A DNA stretch of 64,000 bases from an uncultured Eubacterium sp. (GTDB lineage: Bacteria; Bacillota; Clostridia; Lachnospirales; Lachnospiraceae), in assembly GCA_910586225.1 (NCBI GenBank), contig CAJUIL010000010.1, positions 47,982 through 111,981 on the forward strand, read 5' to 3'. Below, piece by piece: positions 53,847 through 62,867 of this stretch. The first letter of the stretch is position 1; each line of letters begins with the position of its first letter. The notes below the pieces were generated by a model. The model was not told the origin of the DNA. It was given only the letters and a program-made list of their open reading frames with translations, and ran no database searches. The position numbers and the translations under genes are program-made.

Positions 53847-54776
53847 TTATGAAACTGGATTTATCTTGATCCCTGGATAATAATATTCCAAAATCTCCTG
53901 ATAACTGCTTCCTTCCTTTGCCATTTCATTTGCTCCATACTGGCTCATACCATATCCTTGTCCATATCCTTTTGTAACAATGCGAACCTGGCCGTCCACT
54001 TCTTTAATGGAAAAACAGGTGGAATTTAAAGAAAATACCTTCTTAAAATCTTCCCCGCTGATATTCTGTCCTGGTAATTTTACGGTAAGTACGTAGGACG
54101 AGCTATCACGTTTTTCTACTGCTGCCATTTTTTCAACTTCATCCTCTGGAAAGGAAAGCTCTGGATAAGCTGAACGCAGCTTGTTGCGAAATTGTTTTTT
54201 TGTATAAAATTCTATTTTTAAAAATCGTTCGCAGCTTAAATCATACATACTGGTAACAGCCTTTATGTACGGCATCGTATCTTTTTTTCCAGCATTTGGG
54301 CTTTCTCTTGTCATGCCAGCGCTAACTACATGATACGGAAGCTGAACCGTCTTATTTTCATAAGTAACAACCTCCCCGGCAGTCTCTTCCACGCAGCTTT
54401 TCAAAAGCTCGTAATATTTTTGATAATTCTTTCCGCCAAAAAATTCCAGCATTTCCTCACGCGTCATACGTTTTGGCTCTGCCTGGTCTTTTTCCCGCGC
54501 ATACGCAAGGTTTGTCCTGGCAATTACCGCCTGTGCCTTAAGCGCCTCCTTTTCATAATTCACAGGCATTTCATTAACAAGCAGTAAAAGCAGCTGTTCT
54601 GTATCTTCATCAGAATTATTTTCTGATATTTCATCCTGTTCGGAATTATTCAGAAAATCCCCCTGGACAACAAAAGTTACCAGATAAGGCAGGCATATAA
54701 TAATGATCATTAAAGACAATAAAGTTTTTATTCGTTCCATCATGCTATCATTATATGCTGCCGCTTGATAGAACAT
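53847..54776 (-). CDS. spoIID: SpoIID/LytB-type protein
   Basis: About 309 residues. A membrane segment is followed by NEMPVNYEKEALKAQAVIARTN, AGMTRESPN and the C-terminal VTKGYGQGYGMSQYGANEMA motif that define SpoIID. It is a lytic transglycosylase of the engulfment complex with SpoIIP and SpoIIM. The start is uncertain: ATG at 54776 has GGAG 12 nt upstream, while ATGs at 54743/54740 fit typical N-termini but lack a ribosome site. Confidence 0.85.
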   Translation of the reverse strand: MFYQAAAYNDSMMERIKTLLSLMIIIICLPYLVTFVVQGDFLNNSEQDEISENNSDEDTEQLLLLLVNEMPVNYEKEALKAQAVIARTNLAYAREKDQAEPKRMTREEMLEFFGGKNYQKYYELLKSCVEETAGEVVTYENKTVQLPYHVVSAGMTRESPNAGKKDTMPYIKAVTSMYDLSCERFLKIEFYTKKQFRNKLRSAYPELSFPEDEVEKMAAVEKRDSSSYVLTVKLPGQNISGEDFKKVFSLNSTCFSIKEVDGQVRIVTKGYGQGYGMSQYGANEMAKEGSSYQEILEYYYPGIKINPVS

Positions 54777-54814
54777 AACTTTCAATCGCTCCGCAGCAAG
54801 ATTTTTTTATTCTA

Positions 54815-55684
54815 TCAATGTATCATAGCATATACCATATCAGAAAGCTTTGCAAATTGTTCCAATGTTAATGCTTCTCCGCGTATGGAAACTGGTAAGC
54901 CGAGTCCTGTGATACAATACTGTATCTGCCCTTTGGACAGCTGCAGCTGCACATCGTTATGAAGCCCATTTGCGAGCGTCTTTCTGCGCTGGTTAAAGGA
55001 AGCCCGGATTACAGCAAACAGCAGCCGTTCGTCCTTGACCTGGACAGGGGGCTTTTCATGACATTTTAAGCAAATGACTGTACTTGCAACCTTTGGTCTT
55101 GGCATAAAGCAATTCGGCGGGACATGAGCTGCAATTTCCGGCGCCGCGTAATACTGTACGGCAAGAGACAGCGCACCGTAATCCTTTGTTCCAGGTACAG
55201 CCTTCATACGTTCCGCCACCTCCTTTTGCACCATCACCGTTACACTTTTTAAAGGAACGTGGCTTTCAAATAATCCCATCAGGATCGGCGTTGTAATATA
55301 ATACGGCAAATTTGCAACTACTTTGATCGGCTGCCCACCATTTTTTTCTTCAACCAGACTTCGAATATCCATTTTTAAAATATCGTTGTTGATAATTTCT
55401 ACATTTCGATAGCTGCCAAGCGTATCCTGCAACACCGGGATCAGATTTTGATCAATCTCAACTGCTGCCACATAACCTGCGTTTTCACATAAAAACTGTG
55501 TCATCGTTCCAATGCCCGGACCGATCTCTAATACAAACTCATCGCTTTGTATCGATGCGGCAGCGATAATTTTCTGCATCACACGCTCATCGATCAAAAA
55601 ATTCTGCCCATATCTTTTTTGAAAATGAAACTTATATTTCTGAAGGATTTCTATCGTCTTTTGAGGCTGTATTAATTCTCCCAT
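54815..55684 (-). CDS. rsmA: 16S rRNA adenine dimethyltransferase RsmA (KsgA)
   Basis: 289 residues. RYGQNFLIDERVMQKI, SAM loop EIGPGIGTMTQFL and NLPYYITTPILMGL are diagnostic. It dimethylates A1518 and A1519 of 16S rRNA. AAAGGAATCC precedes the ATG. tatD lies 11 bp upstream. Confidence 0.97.
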   Translation of the reverse strand: MGELIQPQKTIEILQKYKFHFQKRYGQNFLIDERVMQKIIAAASIQSDEFVLEIGPGIGTMTQFLCENAGYVAAVEIDQNLIPVLQDTLGSYRNVEIINNDILKMDIRSLVEEKNGGQPIKVVANLPYYITTPILMGLFESHVPLKSVTVMVQKEVAERMKAVPGTKDYGALSLAVQYYAAPEIAAHVPPNCFMPRPKVASTVICLKCHEKPPVQVKDERLLFAVIRASFNQRRKTLANGLHNDVQLQLSKGQIQYCITGLGLPVSIRGEALTLEQFAKLSDMVYAMIH

Positions 55685-55695
55685 GGATTCCTTTC

Positions 55696-56466
55696 TTAGA
55701 GGCGATACATACTTTTTGCATTCTGCTGAGTGATGTCCGCTACTTCTTGCTCTGACACGCCCTTAATCTCTGCTATTTTTTGTACAACATACGGCAAATA
55801 CAAAGAACTGTTCCGTTTTCCCCGATAAGGCTCCGGCGCCATATACGGACAGTCTGTCTCCAACAAGATCCGCTCTAATGGAATACGTGAGACGACTTCT
55901 TTCAGCTTCTTTGCATTTTTAAAAGTAACAACACCACCTACACCAATATAAAAGCCCATCCGTACATACTCCTCTGCCAGCTGCGCAGAATAAGAAAAGC
56001 AATGGATCACGCCTGTAATATGCTTTGCATAAGCTTCCTTCATAATGGCAAGTGTATCCTCAGCCGCATCCCTAGAATGAATAATAACCGGAAGCCCTGT
56101 TTTCTCAGCAAGCTCCAGCTGCTTTCGAAACCAGCTACGCTGCTTTTTCTGGATCGATTCTTCTTTATCCCAATAATAATCCAACCCAATCTCACCCACC
56201 GCAACTACTTTCGGATGCTTTACCTGCTCCTGCAGCCAGGAATACGCCGCTTCATCCAAACAAGAAATATCGCTCGGATGTACGCCTGCTGCTGCATAAA
56301 TAAAATCATATTGACTAGCCAGGCTGATGCTTTTTTTTACAGAATCCAGACTTGCTCCAACATTGACAATCGTTCCGATTCCATGCTCGTGCATCGATGA
56401 CAGAAGCTCATCTCGATCTTCATCAAATCTTTCATCTTCATAATGTGCGTGTGTTTCAAAAATCAT
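55696..56466 (-). CDS. tatD: TatD family metal-dependent DNase
   Basis: 256 residues. MIFETHAHYED (HxH), VGEIGLDYYW, HSRDA, HCFS and ETDCPYMAPEPYRG metal-binding motifs intact. GGAG 6 nt before the ATG at 56466 fixes the start; the open frame extends to 56478. metG-tatD-rsmA order is common in Firmicutes. Confidence 0.95.
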   Translation of the reverse strand: MIFETHAHYEDERFDEDRDELLSSMHEHGIGTIVNVGASLDSVKKSISLASQYDFIYAAAGVHPSDISCLDEAAYSWLQEQVKHPKVVAVGEIGLDYYWDKEESIQKKQRSWFRKQLELAEKTGLPVIIHSRDAAEDTLAIMKEAYAKHITGVIHCFSYSAQLAEEYVRMGFYIGVGGVVTFKNAKKLKEVVSRIPLERILLETDCPYMAPEPYRGKRNSSLYLPYVVQKIAEIKGVSEQEVADITQQNAKSMYRL

Positions 56467-56502
56467 ATCATTCTCCATTTCGATTATCAGAACCAGATAA
56501 AC

Positions 56503-56554
56503 CCCGGCAATATGAAAACCTGCACAATACCGTACACTATTTTCATATTCCGGG
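56503..56554 (-). terminator. Hairpin after metG
   Basis: CCCGG and CAATATGAAAA pair with TTTTCATATT and CCGGG (one bulge) ~30 bp after the metG stop; T-tract weak. Confidence 0.55.
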
Positions 56555-56583
56555 ATTTTGTTTTATCCTCAGATACTTTTATT

Positions 56584-58545
56584 TTAACAGATTTCTGCAC
56601 CTGCAGGCATTGTTTTTTCTGGTATCATCAAAGAAAGCACGCCATTTTCATCTTCCGCGCATAACAGCATCCCTTCGGATAATACGCCAGCCAATTTCAC
56701 AGGCTTTAGGTTCACAAGAACCATTACCTTTTTACCAACCATTTCCTCCGGCGTATAATGCTTACGTATGCCAGATACGATCTGTTTTACCTGACTTCCG
56801 ATTTTTACCTGCGAACAGAGCAGTTTTTTGGATTTTTCAACTGCCTTACATTCCATGATCTCTCCAACCTGAAACTGCATTTTCTCAAAATCGTCAAACA
56901 AAATCTCTGCTTTTGGTTCTATATCGATCACAGGACCGCTTTCTATCTCCTGCTGCTCTTCGTTTGCTTCTGGATGCAGCGCATTCACACGCTCCATTAC
57001 CTCTTTGATATCCAGTCGGGCAAACAAAATCTCTGGTGTTTCCGTAACTTTCGTACCGCTGACGTAATTTCCAAATGCCTCCAGCTTTTCAAACGGTACC
57101 TGCGAGGTATGCAGCTGATCAAATATCTTATCTGACGTTTCCGGCATAAAGCTTTGCAGTAAAGAAGCGCCGATTGTGATACTTTCTACCAGATTATATA
57201 AAACCTCTGATAATCTTGGCTTTTTTTCCTCTTCTTTCGCAAGTATCCATGGTGTTGTTTCGTCAATATATTTGTTGCAGCGTTTAAACAAGTTAAAAAT
57301 CTCCGTGATCGCGTCTGCCACACGCAGATCCGTCATTTTTTCAATAACCCTTCCTGCCGTCTTGGTCGCGACATCTTTCAGATCTGCATCTACTTCCCCA
57401 GTAACACCCGTCGATGCCACAATTCCATCAAAGTATTTATTACTCATAGAAATCGTACGATTGACCAGATTACCTAGCGTATTTGCCAGCTCCGAATTTA
57501 ACCGCTCCACGAGCAGTTCCCAGGAAATTAGTCCGTCATTGTCAAACGGCATTTCATGAAGCACAAAGAAACGCACCGCATCTACACCAAAGAAATCTAC
57601 AAGCTCATCCGCGTACAATACATTGCCTTTTGATTTGCTCATCTTGCCGTCACTCTGAATCAGCCACGGGTGTCCAAATATCTGCTTTGGCAGCGGAAGG
57701 TCCAGAGCCATCAGGAAAATCGGCCAATAGATCGTATGGAACCGGATAATATCCTTTCCAATCAGATGCAGATCCGCCGGCCAGTATTTCTGAAACAACT
57801 CACCGGATGCTCCGCCGCATTCATAGCCGATACCTGTAATATAATTTGTAAGAGCATCTAACCATACATATACGACATGGCGATCATCAAAGTCCACAGG
57901 TATTCCCCAGTCAAAGGATGTTCTGGATACACAAAGATCCTGTAAGCCCGGCAGCAGAAAATTGTTCATCATTTCATTTTTTCTGGATACCGGCTGGATA
58001 AATTCCGGATGCTCCTTGATATGCGCAATCAAACGGTCCGCATATTTACTCATCTTAAAGAAATATGCTTCCTCCTTTGCTGGCTTTACCTCACGACCGC
58101 AGTCTGGGCATTTACCGTCAACAAGCTGCGACTCTGTCCAGAACGATTCACATGGCGTACAATACATCCCTTCATAAGAGCTTTTGTAAATATCCCCCTG
58201 GTCAAACAGCTTTTTAAAAATCTTCTGTACCTGCTTCTCATGATCAGCATCCGTCGTACGGATAAACTTATCATAAGAACAATTCATCAGATCCCAGATT
58301 TTTTTAATTCCATCTGCTACCTGGTCTACATATTCCTTTGGTGTAACGCCTGCTTCCTGAGCCTTCTGTTCAATTTTCTGCCCATGCTCGTCTGTCCCGG
58401 TCTGGAAATATACCTCGTAACCCTCCTGCCGCTTAAAACGCGCAATAGCATCCGCCAGCACGATCTCGTAAGTATTGCCGATATGCGGCTTGCCTGATGC
58501 ATAGGCGATCGCCGTTGTCATATAATATTTGCCCTTACTATTCAT
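56584..58545 (-). CDS. metG: Methionyl-tRNA synthetase
   Basis: 653 residues. HIGH-type YASGKPHIGNTYE, zinc-knuckle CTPCESFWTE ... CPDC, KMSKSKGNV, anticodon-binding helices, and a C-terminal tRNA-binding OB domain (FQVGEIMECKAVEKSKKLL ...). Full length. AGGGAA precedes the ATG. Confidence 0.97.
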   Translation of the reverse strand: MNSKGKYYMTTAIAYASGKPHIGNTYEIVLADAIARFKRQEGYEVYFQTGTDEHGQKIEQKAQEAGVTPKEYVDQVADGIKKIWDLMNCSYDKFIRTTDADHEKQVQKIFKKLFDQGDIYKSSYEGMYCTPCESFWTESQLVDGKCPDCGREVKPAKEEAYFFKMSKYADRLIAHIKEHPEFIQPVSRKNEMMNNFLLPGLQDLCVSRTSFDWGIPVDFDDRHVVYVWLDALTNYITGIGYECGGASGELFQKYWPADLHLIGKDIIRFHTIYWPIFLMALDLPLPKQIFGHPWLIQSDGKMSKSKGNVLYADELVDFFGVDAVRFFVLHEMPFDNDGLISWELLVERLNSELANTLGNLVNRTISMSNKYFDGIVASTGVTGEVDADLKDVATKTAGRVIEKMTDLRVADAITEIFNLFKRCNKYIDETTPWILAKEEEKKPRLSEVLYNLVESITIGASLLQSFMPETSDKIFDQLHTSQVPFEKLEAFGNYVSGTKVTETPEILFARLDIKEVMERVNALHPEANEEQQEIESGPVIDIEPKAEILFDDFEKMQFQVGEIMECKAVEKSKKLLCSQVKIGSQVKQIVSGIRKHYTPEEMVGKKVMVLVNLKPVKLAGVLSEGMLLCAEDENGVLSLMIPEKTMPAGAEIC

Positions 58546-58593
58546 ATCTGATTCCCTGTAACCCTTCCTTCGACTGTAATTTTTTAATTCCTG

Positions 58594-59139
58594 CTAAACT
58601 GTCGTATCCGTTTCTGCTTCTTGTGAAGCTGCTGTATTGTCCTCTTTTATTTCCTCTGCTGCTTCTTGCGAAACTGCTGCATTGTCTGATGCTTCTGCTT
58701 CTACTTCTGATGACTGTTCTGTCTCAAATACTTCTGCATCAACAATTTCCACATCATCTTTCGCCATTTCTTCTTCCTTCTTTGGCTTCACAAGCTTTGT
58801 TCCGCATTTCGAACAATAATCCGCCTCGATCGGCATCTCCTGGCCGCACTGTACACATTTTACCGTACCTTTAATCTGGCCAAGCTGCTGTCTTAACTCC
58901 TCCAGAACATCCTGCGCGTCTTTGACAAGCAGCATTTGTTCCTTAAATTCCTTTTCCTCATCATCTTTATGTGCATCGTAATAAATTTTTCCGATTTCTA
59001 AAAACAGTTTATTCAAATATTCCTGCTTTGCGCGTATTTCCATCCGCAGCCTTGCCAGCTCCGAAATATCTTTCGCCTTTTGCGTTGCATCCTTTGATAC
59101 CGATACGATCGTATCTCCTAACTTATCGAACAGTTCCAT
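58594..59139 (-). CDS. Zinc-ribbon protein with N-terminal coiled coil
   Basis: 181 residues. An N-terminal helix (MELFDKLGDTIVSVSKDATQK), a coiled coil to ~95, one double-CxxC zinc ribbon (CVQCGQEMPIEADYCSKCGT) and an acidic, Ala/Glu/Ser-rich disordered tail. No catalytic motif. Similar small zinc-ribbon proteins are common next to metG in Lachnospiraceae; function unknown. ATG at 59139 has AAAGGA 8 nt upstream. Confidence 0.75.
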   Translation of the reverse strand: MELFDKLGDTIVSVSKDATQKAKDISELARLRMEIRAKQEYLNKLFLEIGKIYYDAHKDDEEKEFKEQMLLVKDAQDVLEELRQQLGQIKGTVKCVQCGQEMPIEADYCSKCGTKLVKPKKEEEMAKDDVEIVDAEVFETEQSSEVEAEASDNAAVSQEAAEEIKEDNTAASQEAETDTTV

Positions 59140-59346
59140 GTTATCCATCCTTTCCACACTTCATTTATGAAATGTTATGTGTTGTCGGCTTACTTATATG
59201 CCATTATAATATGTGCATCTGTATTTTGCAATATGAATTTGCGATTCGTGATACCCTCCCATCCTTATTATTTGTTAGCTAATATTATATATTATATAAT
59301 ATTATTTGTCAACATCCAAACTTTTTTATGAAATATACAAAAAAAC

Positions 59347-59375
59347 TTGACATTTCTCTTAAAACTTCTTATAAT
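59347..59375 (+). promoter_or_regulatory. Consensus promoter of tyrS T-box transcript
   Basis: TTGACA-N17-TATAAT, perfect hexamers and spacing. Confidence 0.93.
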
Positions 59376-59382
59376 GCGGAAT

Positions 59383-59712
59383 AATATAGAAACATCCATA
59401 CGAAAAATGCTGTGAAGGAAGCAAGTAATGATAAGCAGAACAAACAGAAAGCAACCGGTTGATGAGAGGTGCATGGAAAGCTTATGATGAATACGTTCCG
59501 GAGCTTTGCACCGAACAGAAACCAGTAGGCTGCAACGGTTAACGTCCGTTATCATGTTAGAGTATCAAAAGATGCTGTCGTTTTGCCTGACAAAGCGGCT
59601 GCTTTCAGATACTTAGAAAGGCGGCTTATGCGAATACGCTGCGAATGAAGGTGGTAACACGGGAAAATCTCTCGTCCTTATTGATGATCTTGTCAATAAG
59701 GGCGGGTTTTTT
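59383..59712 (+). promoter_or_regulatory. T-box leader (tyrosyl) controlling tyrS
   Basis: The antiterminator T-box is GAAGGTGGTAACACGGG (59647-59663). The upstream stem I region carries GAATACGTTCC with a TAC tyrosine specifier at 59492-59494. The terminator is a 14-bp stem CTCGTCCTTATTGA / TCAATAAGGGCGGG (59671-59706) plus TTTTTT. Uncharged tRNA-Tyr would stabilise the antiterminator and allow tyrS expression. The specifier position is inferred from context. Confidence 0.92.
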
Positions 59713-59739
59713 ATTTATGATTCAGAAAGGATGAACATT

Positions 59740-60966
59740 ATGAAGCTATATGATGAATTAGTTGCCCGCGGACTAATCGCTCAGGTAACAGATGAAGAAG
59801 AAATTAAAGAACTGATCAATAATGGAAAAGCTGTCTTTTACATCGGCTTTGATCCAACGGCGGACAGTCTCCATGTCGGTCATTTTATGGCTTTATGCCT
59901 AATGAAACGCCTGCAGATGGCCGGAAACAAGCCAATCGCTTTGATCGGCGGCGGTACAGCCATGATCGGTGACCCTTCAGGGCGCACAGATATGCGCCAA
60001 ATGATGACGCCGGAAATCATCCAGCACAACTGCGACTGCTTTAAAAAGCAAATGAGCCGCTTTATCGATTTTTCTAATGATAAGGCAATGATGGTAAATA
60101 ATGCCGACTGGCTAATGAATCTGAACTATATTGAAATATTGCGAGAGGTTGGCGCGCATTTCAGCGTAAATCGAATGCTGACTGCAGAATGCTATAAACA
60201 GCGAATGGAAAAAGGACTGAGCTTTTTAGAGTTTAACTACATGATCATGCAAAGCTATGATTTTTACACGCTGTTTCAAAAATACGGCTGTAATATGCAG
60301 TTCGGAGGCGACGACCAGTGGAGTAATATGCTCGGCGGTACGGAATTAATCCGGCGTAAGCTTGGCAAAGATGCTTATGCTATGACCATTAACCTGTTAT
60401 TAAATTCCGAAGGCAAAAAAATGGGAAAAACGCAGTCCGGCGCTGTATGGCTGGATCCGGAGAAAACAACCCCATTTGATTTTTACCAATACTGGAGAAA
60501 CGTTTCTGACGAAGATGTACTCAAATGTCTGCGTATGCTTACGTTCTTGCCATTAGAGCAGATTGACGAAATGGACACATGGCAAGGCAGCCAGCTAAAT
60601 ACCGCAAAAGAAATCCTTGCTTTTGAACTAACAAAGCTTGTTCATGGACAAGAAGAAGCCGAAAAAGCACAAAACGGCGCCCGTGCATTGTTTTCAGGCG
60701 CTGGAGATACCGCTCATATGCCAACAGCAGAAATTTCTTCTGCAGATATGAACGGCGATTCTATTGACCTGATTTCATTACTCGTTAAGTCAGGTCTTGT
60801 AGCAAGCCGCTCCGAAGGCCGCCGCGCCATCGAACAAGGAGGCGTTACCGTAAATAATGAAAAAGTTACGGACATTAAGTCCATCTATACGTCTGAGTCG
60901 TTATCAGTGGATGAATTTATTATAAAACGCGGAAAAAAGAAATTTATGAAAATCCTATTTAAGTAA
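59740..60966 (+). CDS. tyrS: Tyrosyl-tRNA synthetase
   Basis: 408 residues. HIGH-type FDPTADSLHVGH, KMSKS variant KMGKTQS, tyrosine-binding pocket QSYDFYTLF, and a C-terminal S4 domain (SGLVASRSEGRRAIEQGG). ATG at 59740 has AAAGGA 8 nt upstream; the earlier ATG at 59731 is too close to it. T-box-regulated, monocistronic. Confidence 0.97.
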   Translation: MKLYDELVARGLIAQVTDEEEIKELINNGKAVFYIGFDPTADSLHVGHFMALCLMKRLQMAGNKPIALIGGGTAMIGDPSGRTDMRQMMTPEIIQHNCDCFKKQMSRFIDFSNDKAMMVNNADWLMNLNYIEILREVGAHFSVNRMLTAECYKQRMEKGLSFLEFNYMIMQSYDFYTLFQKYGCNMQFGGDDQWSNMLGGTELIRRKLGKDAYAMTINLLLNSEGKKMGKTQSGAVWLDPEKTTPFDFYQYWRNVSDEDVLKCLRMLTFLPLEQIDEMDTWQGSQLNTAKEILAFELTKLVHGQEEAEKAQNGARALFSGAGDTAHMPTAEISSADMNGDSIDLISLLVKSGLVASRSEGRRAIEQGGVTVNNEKVTDIKSIYTSESLSVDEFIIKRGKKKFMKILFK

Positions 60967-60977
60967 TTTATAAAACT

Positions 60978-61019
60978 TCTGCGCAGTAATTTTGTATTAT
61001 CATACATTTACTGCGCAGA
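60978..61019. terminator. Terminator between tyrS and the convergent membrane-protein gene
   Basis: TCTGCGCAGTAA / TTACTGCGCAGA 12-bp perfect stem, 18-nt loop. Confidence 0.75.
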
Positions 61020-61033
61020 CAAATTTTGATATG

Positions 61034-62209
61034 TTATAGCTTACTTTCCTGCCCCGCAAAATCAATGATTTTACAGATAACATCAAAAATAATGCCTGAA
61101 AACGGCCAAATGATCCATGTAATGTTCCATGCGCCGCTCTTAAAGCTCCAAAAAAGATATGCAATTACCATAAACGGCCAGTAGACTGCTGCTATAATAT
61201 CTTCTATTTTCTTTCCGTTCTTTCTTTTTCGTGAAAATTCCTTCTCCTGCAAAATGACCATATAAGACGTGTCTTCCATTCCGGCTGTAATAAACAAGAA
61301 AACCGCAATACCGACTATGACCAGCAAAATACCGACTGATATGATCGTCAAAAAATCATGTAACATTGCAGTAATAATCAGAGGCACTACAGATAGTATA
61401 CAAAGAATAACGCCCGCTGTAATTTTCAGCGTAAGTATTTTTTTACGTGATTCCCAAATATTACGTAACGTCTGTTCATATACGGGATCTAACGTAAAAC
61501 ATTCTTTTTTCAGATATTCGTAAGGCTCCATCTTCATTGCAGAAATAATAAATAACCCAACCGCGCATGCAACCATACACAATAATACCGTAAGACCAAC
61601 TCCTATCACAGCTCCTTCAGAAATTACCCGGAAAAATTCCTGTCCTCCAGATAAAATGATCAAAAGCACAGGAGAGCAAATACATAGAAACACCCCGCAC
61701 GCTAGATTACCTGCAGATTGCTTTGCAGCAAACAGATATTCATCTCCTTCTAACTCTGATACACGCCGCATATCTGCCTGATTCTCTGTTTGAAAGCCAG
61801 ACTTGACGAACTCGGTTTCATCAAAGCTTTTTTCATCAAAACTCGTTTTATCAAAGCTTTCTTTATCAAAGCTTTCTTTTGTTGTTTGCCCATTCGCTTC
61901 TTGTCCAGCCATAGCAGAATGCTTATTAGCAATATTCTCATTTCCCTGCCCATTTCCTTCGAATGCAGATTTTGCAGACTGCTTTTCATCAGATTCATCA
62001 GAAATCTCCAATTCATCAAGCAATTCCTGGATATTTCCAAACTCAGAAATCACAATGCCGATAGCTTCATTTTGCATTCTGCCTTCTGCGATCAGCTCGT
62101 TGTACTTATCCTCCATCATTTCCGCCAAGTCTTCCTTCGCCCTCAATACTTCAGTTGTTTTGGGCAGATGAAAAAACATATTGTCCAAATAGCTCCATAT
62201 TGTTTCCAT
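61034..62209 (-). CDS. Permease-prefix/DUF1700-like membrane protein
   Basis: 391 residues. The N-terminal ~80 residues form a helical permease-prefix domain (METIWSYLDNMFFHLPKTTE, EDLAEMMEDKYNELI, EAIGIVISEFGN). A disordered Gln/Gly/Asn linker follows, with tandem five-residue repeats (ESFDK, ESFDK, TSFDE, KSFDE) encoded at 61816-61875. Six hydrophobic segments come after residue ~165. Such proteins usually pair with a PadR regulator, as here (padR 12 bp upstream). Probably membrane stress or transporter-associated; substrate unknown. Confidence 0.8.
   Translation of the reverse strand: METIWSYLDNMFFHLPKTTEVLRAKEDLAEMMEDKYNELIAEGRMQNEAIGIVISEFGNIQELLDELEISDESDEKQSAKSAFEGNGQGNENIANKHSAMAGQEANGQTTKESFDKESFDKTSFDEKSFDETEFVKSGFQTENQADMRRVSELEGDEYLFAAKQSAGNLACGVFLCICSPVLLIILSGGQEFFRVISEGAVIGVGLTVLLCMVACAVGLFIISAMKMEPYEYLKKECFTLDPVYEQTLRNIWESRKKILTLKITAGVILCILSVVPLIITAMLHDFLTIISVGILLVIVGIAVFLFITAGMEDTSYMVILQEKEFSRKRKNGKKIEDIIAAVYWPFMVIAYLFWSFKSGAWNITWIIWPFSGIIFDVICKIIDFAGQESKL
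61816..61875 (-). repeat. 15-bp tandem repeat inside the permease-prefix gene
   Basis: Four units of ~15 bp (TTTCATCAAAGCTTT with variants) encode (K/E)-x-S-F-D repeats in the linker. In-frame copy number could vary by slippage. Confidence 0.75.
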
Positions 62210-62221
62210 AATTTCACTCCT

Positions 62222-62569
62222 TTATTTCCTATCCTCGCTGTTTTCTAAAGTGGCTGCAAATTTGTCCACAAGCTGTTTGACTTCGAACCACTCTCTACAT
62301 TTTCTGGCATAATGTATACGTCCTTCATCCGTAATATGATAGTATACTCGTTTTTTACCGTTTGACTTACTACCCGCATAAGATTCGATATAACCTGCCT
62401 TTTCCAGCCTCGTAAAAGCTGAATATAGTGTTGTTTCTTTCATCACATATTTTTCTTCTGAAATGCTGCGGATTTGCTTTGAAACCTCATATCCATAAGA
62501 ATCATCCTGCAGTAATAAATTCAAAATGATAATATCCGTATATCCGCGGATAACATCATTGCTAATCAA
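62222..62569 (-). CDS. PadR family transcriptional regulator
   Basis: 115 residues. Winged-HTH of PadR type: YTDIIILNLLLQDDSYGYEV, KETTLYSAFTRLEKAGYIES, and the wing KKRVYYHITDEG, with a short C-terminal helix. TTG start at 62569 with GGAGG 7 nt upstream. It co-transcribes with the membrane protein downstream and probably represses its own promoter through the twin operators at 62607-62663. Confidence 0.92.
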   Translation of the reverse strand: MISNDVIRGYTDIIILNLLLQDDSYGYEVSKQIRSISEEKYVMKETTLYSAFTRLEKAGYIESYAGSKSNGKKRVYYHITDEGRIHYARKCREWFEVKQLVDKFAATLENSEDRK

Positions 62570-62606
62570 CTGACCACCTCCGATATGCTTGTAAAGGACC
62601 TATATC

Positions 62607-62663
62607 AATTACTACGTCTGTTAAAGTAATTATATTCCAATTACTACGTCAGGTCAAGTAATT
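62607..62663 (-). promoter_or_regulatory. padR promoter with two identical-geometry operators
   Basis: Two inverted repeats AATTACT-N11-AGTAATT (62607-62631 and 62639-62663) lie 32 bp apart, about three helical turns. The promoter TTGACC-N17-TATAAT on the minus strand (62629-62657) has its -35 inside one operator and its -10 touching the other. This is what an autorepressed PadR operon should look like. Confidence 0.85.
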
Positions 62664-62668
62664 TAAGA

Positions 62669-62712
62669 CAAAAAAATAGCCTGGAGCACTTCATCATTTG
62701 CTCCAGGCTATT
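62669..62712 (-). terminator. tRNA-Cys terminator
   Basis: AATAGCCTGGAGCA / TGCTCCAGGCTATT 14-bp stem followed by TTTTTT on the minus strand. Confidence 0.9.
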
Positions 62713-62727
62713 AAAACATCTTTTGAA

Positions 62728-62799
62728 AGGCGCAGACCGGATTTGAACCGGTGAATCAGGGTGTTGCAGACCCATGCCTTACCACTTGGCTACTGCGCC
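62728..62799 (-). tRNA. tRNA-Cys (GCA), copy 1
   Basis: 72 nt. Acceptor GGCGCAG/CTGCGCC, D-arm GCC-AAGTGGTAA-GGC, anticodon loop CTGCAAC (GCA), T-arm ACCGG-TTCAAAT-CCGGT, discriminator T. CCA not encoded. Confidence 0.95.
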
Positions 62800-62867
62800 T
62801 TACTTTAAAAATTTAACAAAAAAAGTATACCATCCATTTTGTAATGCGTCAAGCAAATTTTTTCGAC

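Noticed and set aside
62607..62663. CRISPR-like direct repeat
   Set aside because: Only two units, each palindromic and embedded in a promoter; fits operators.
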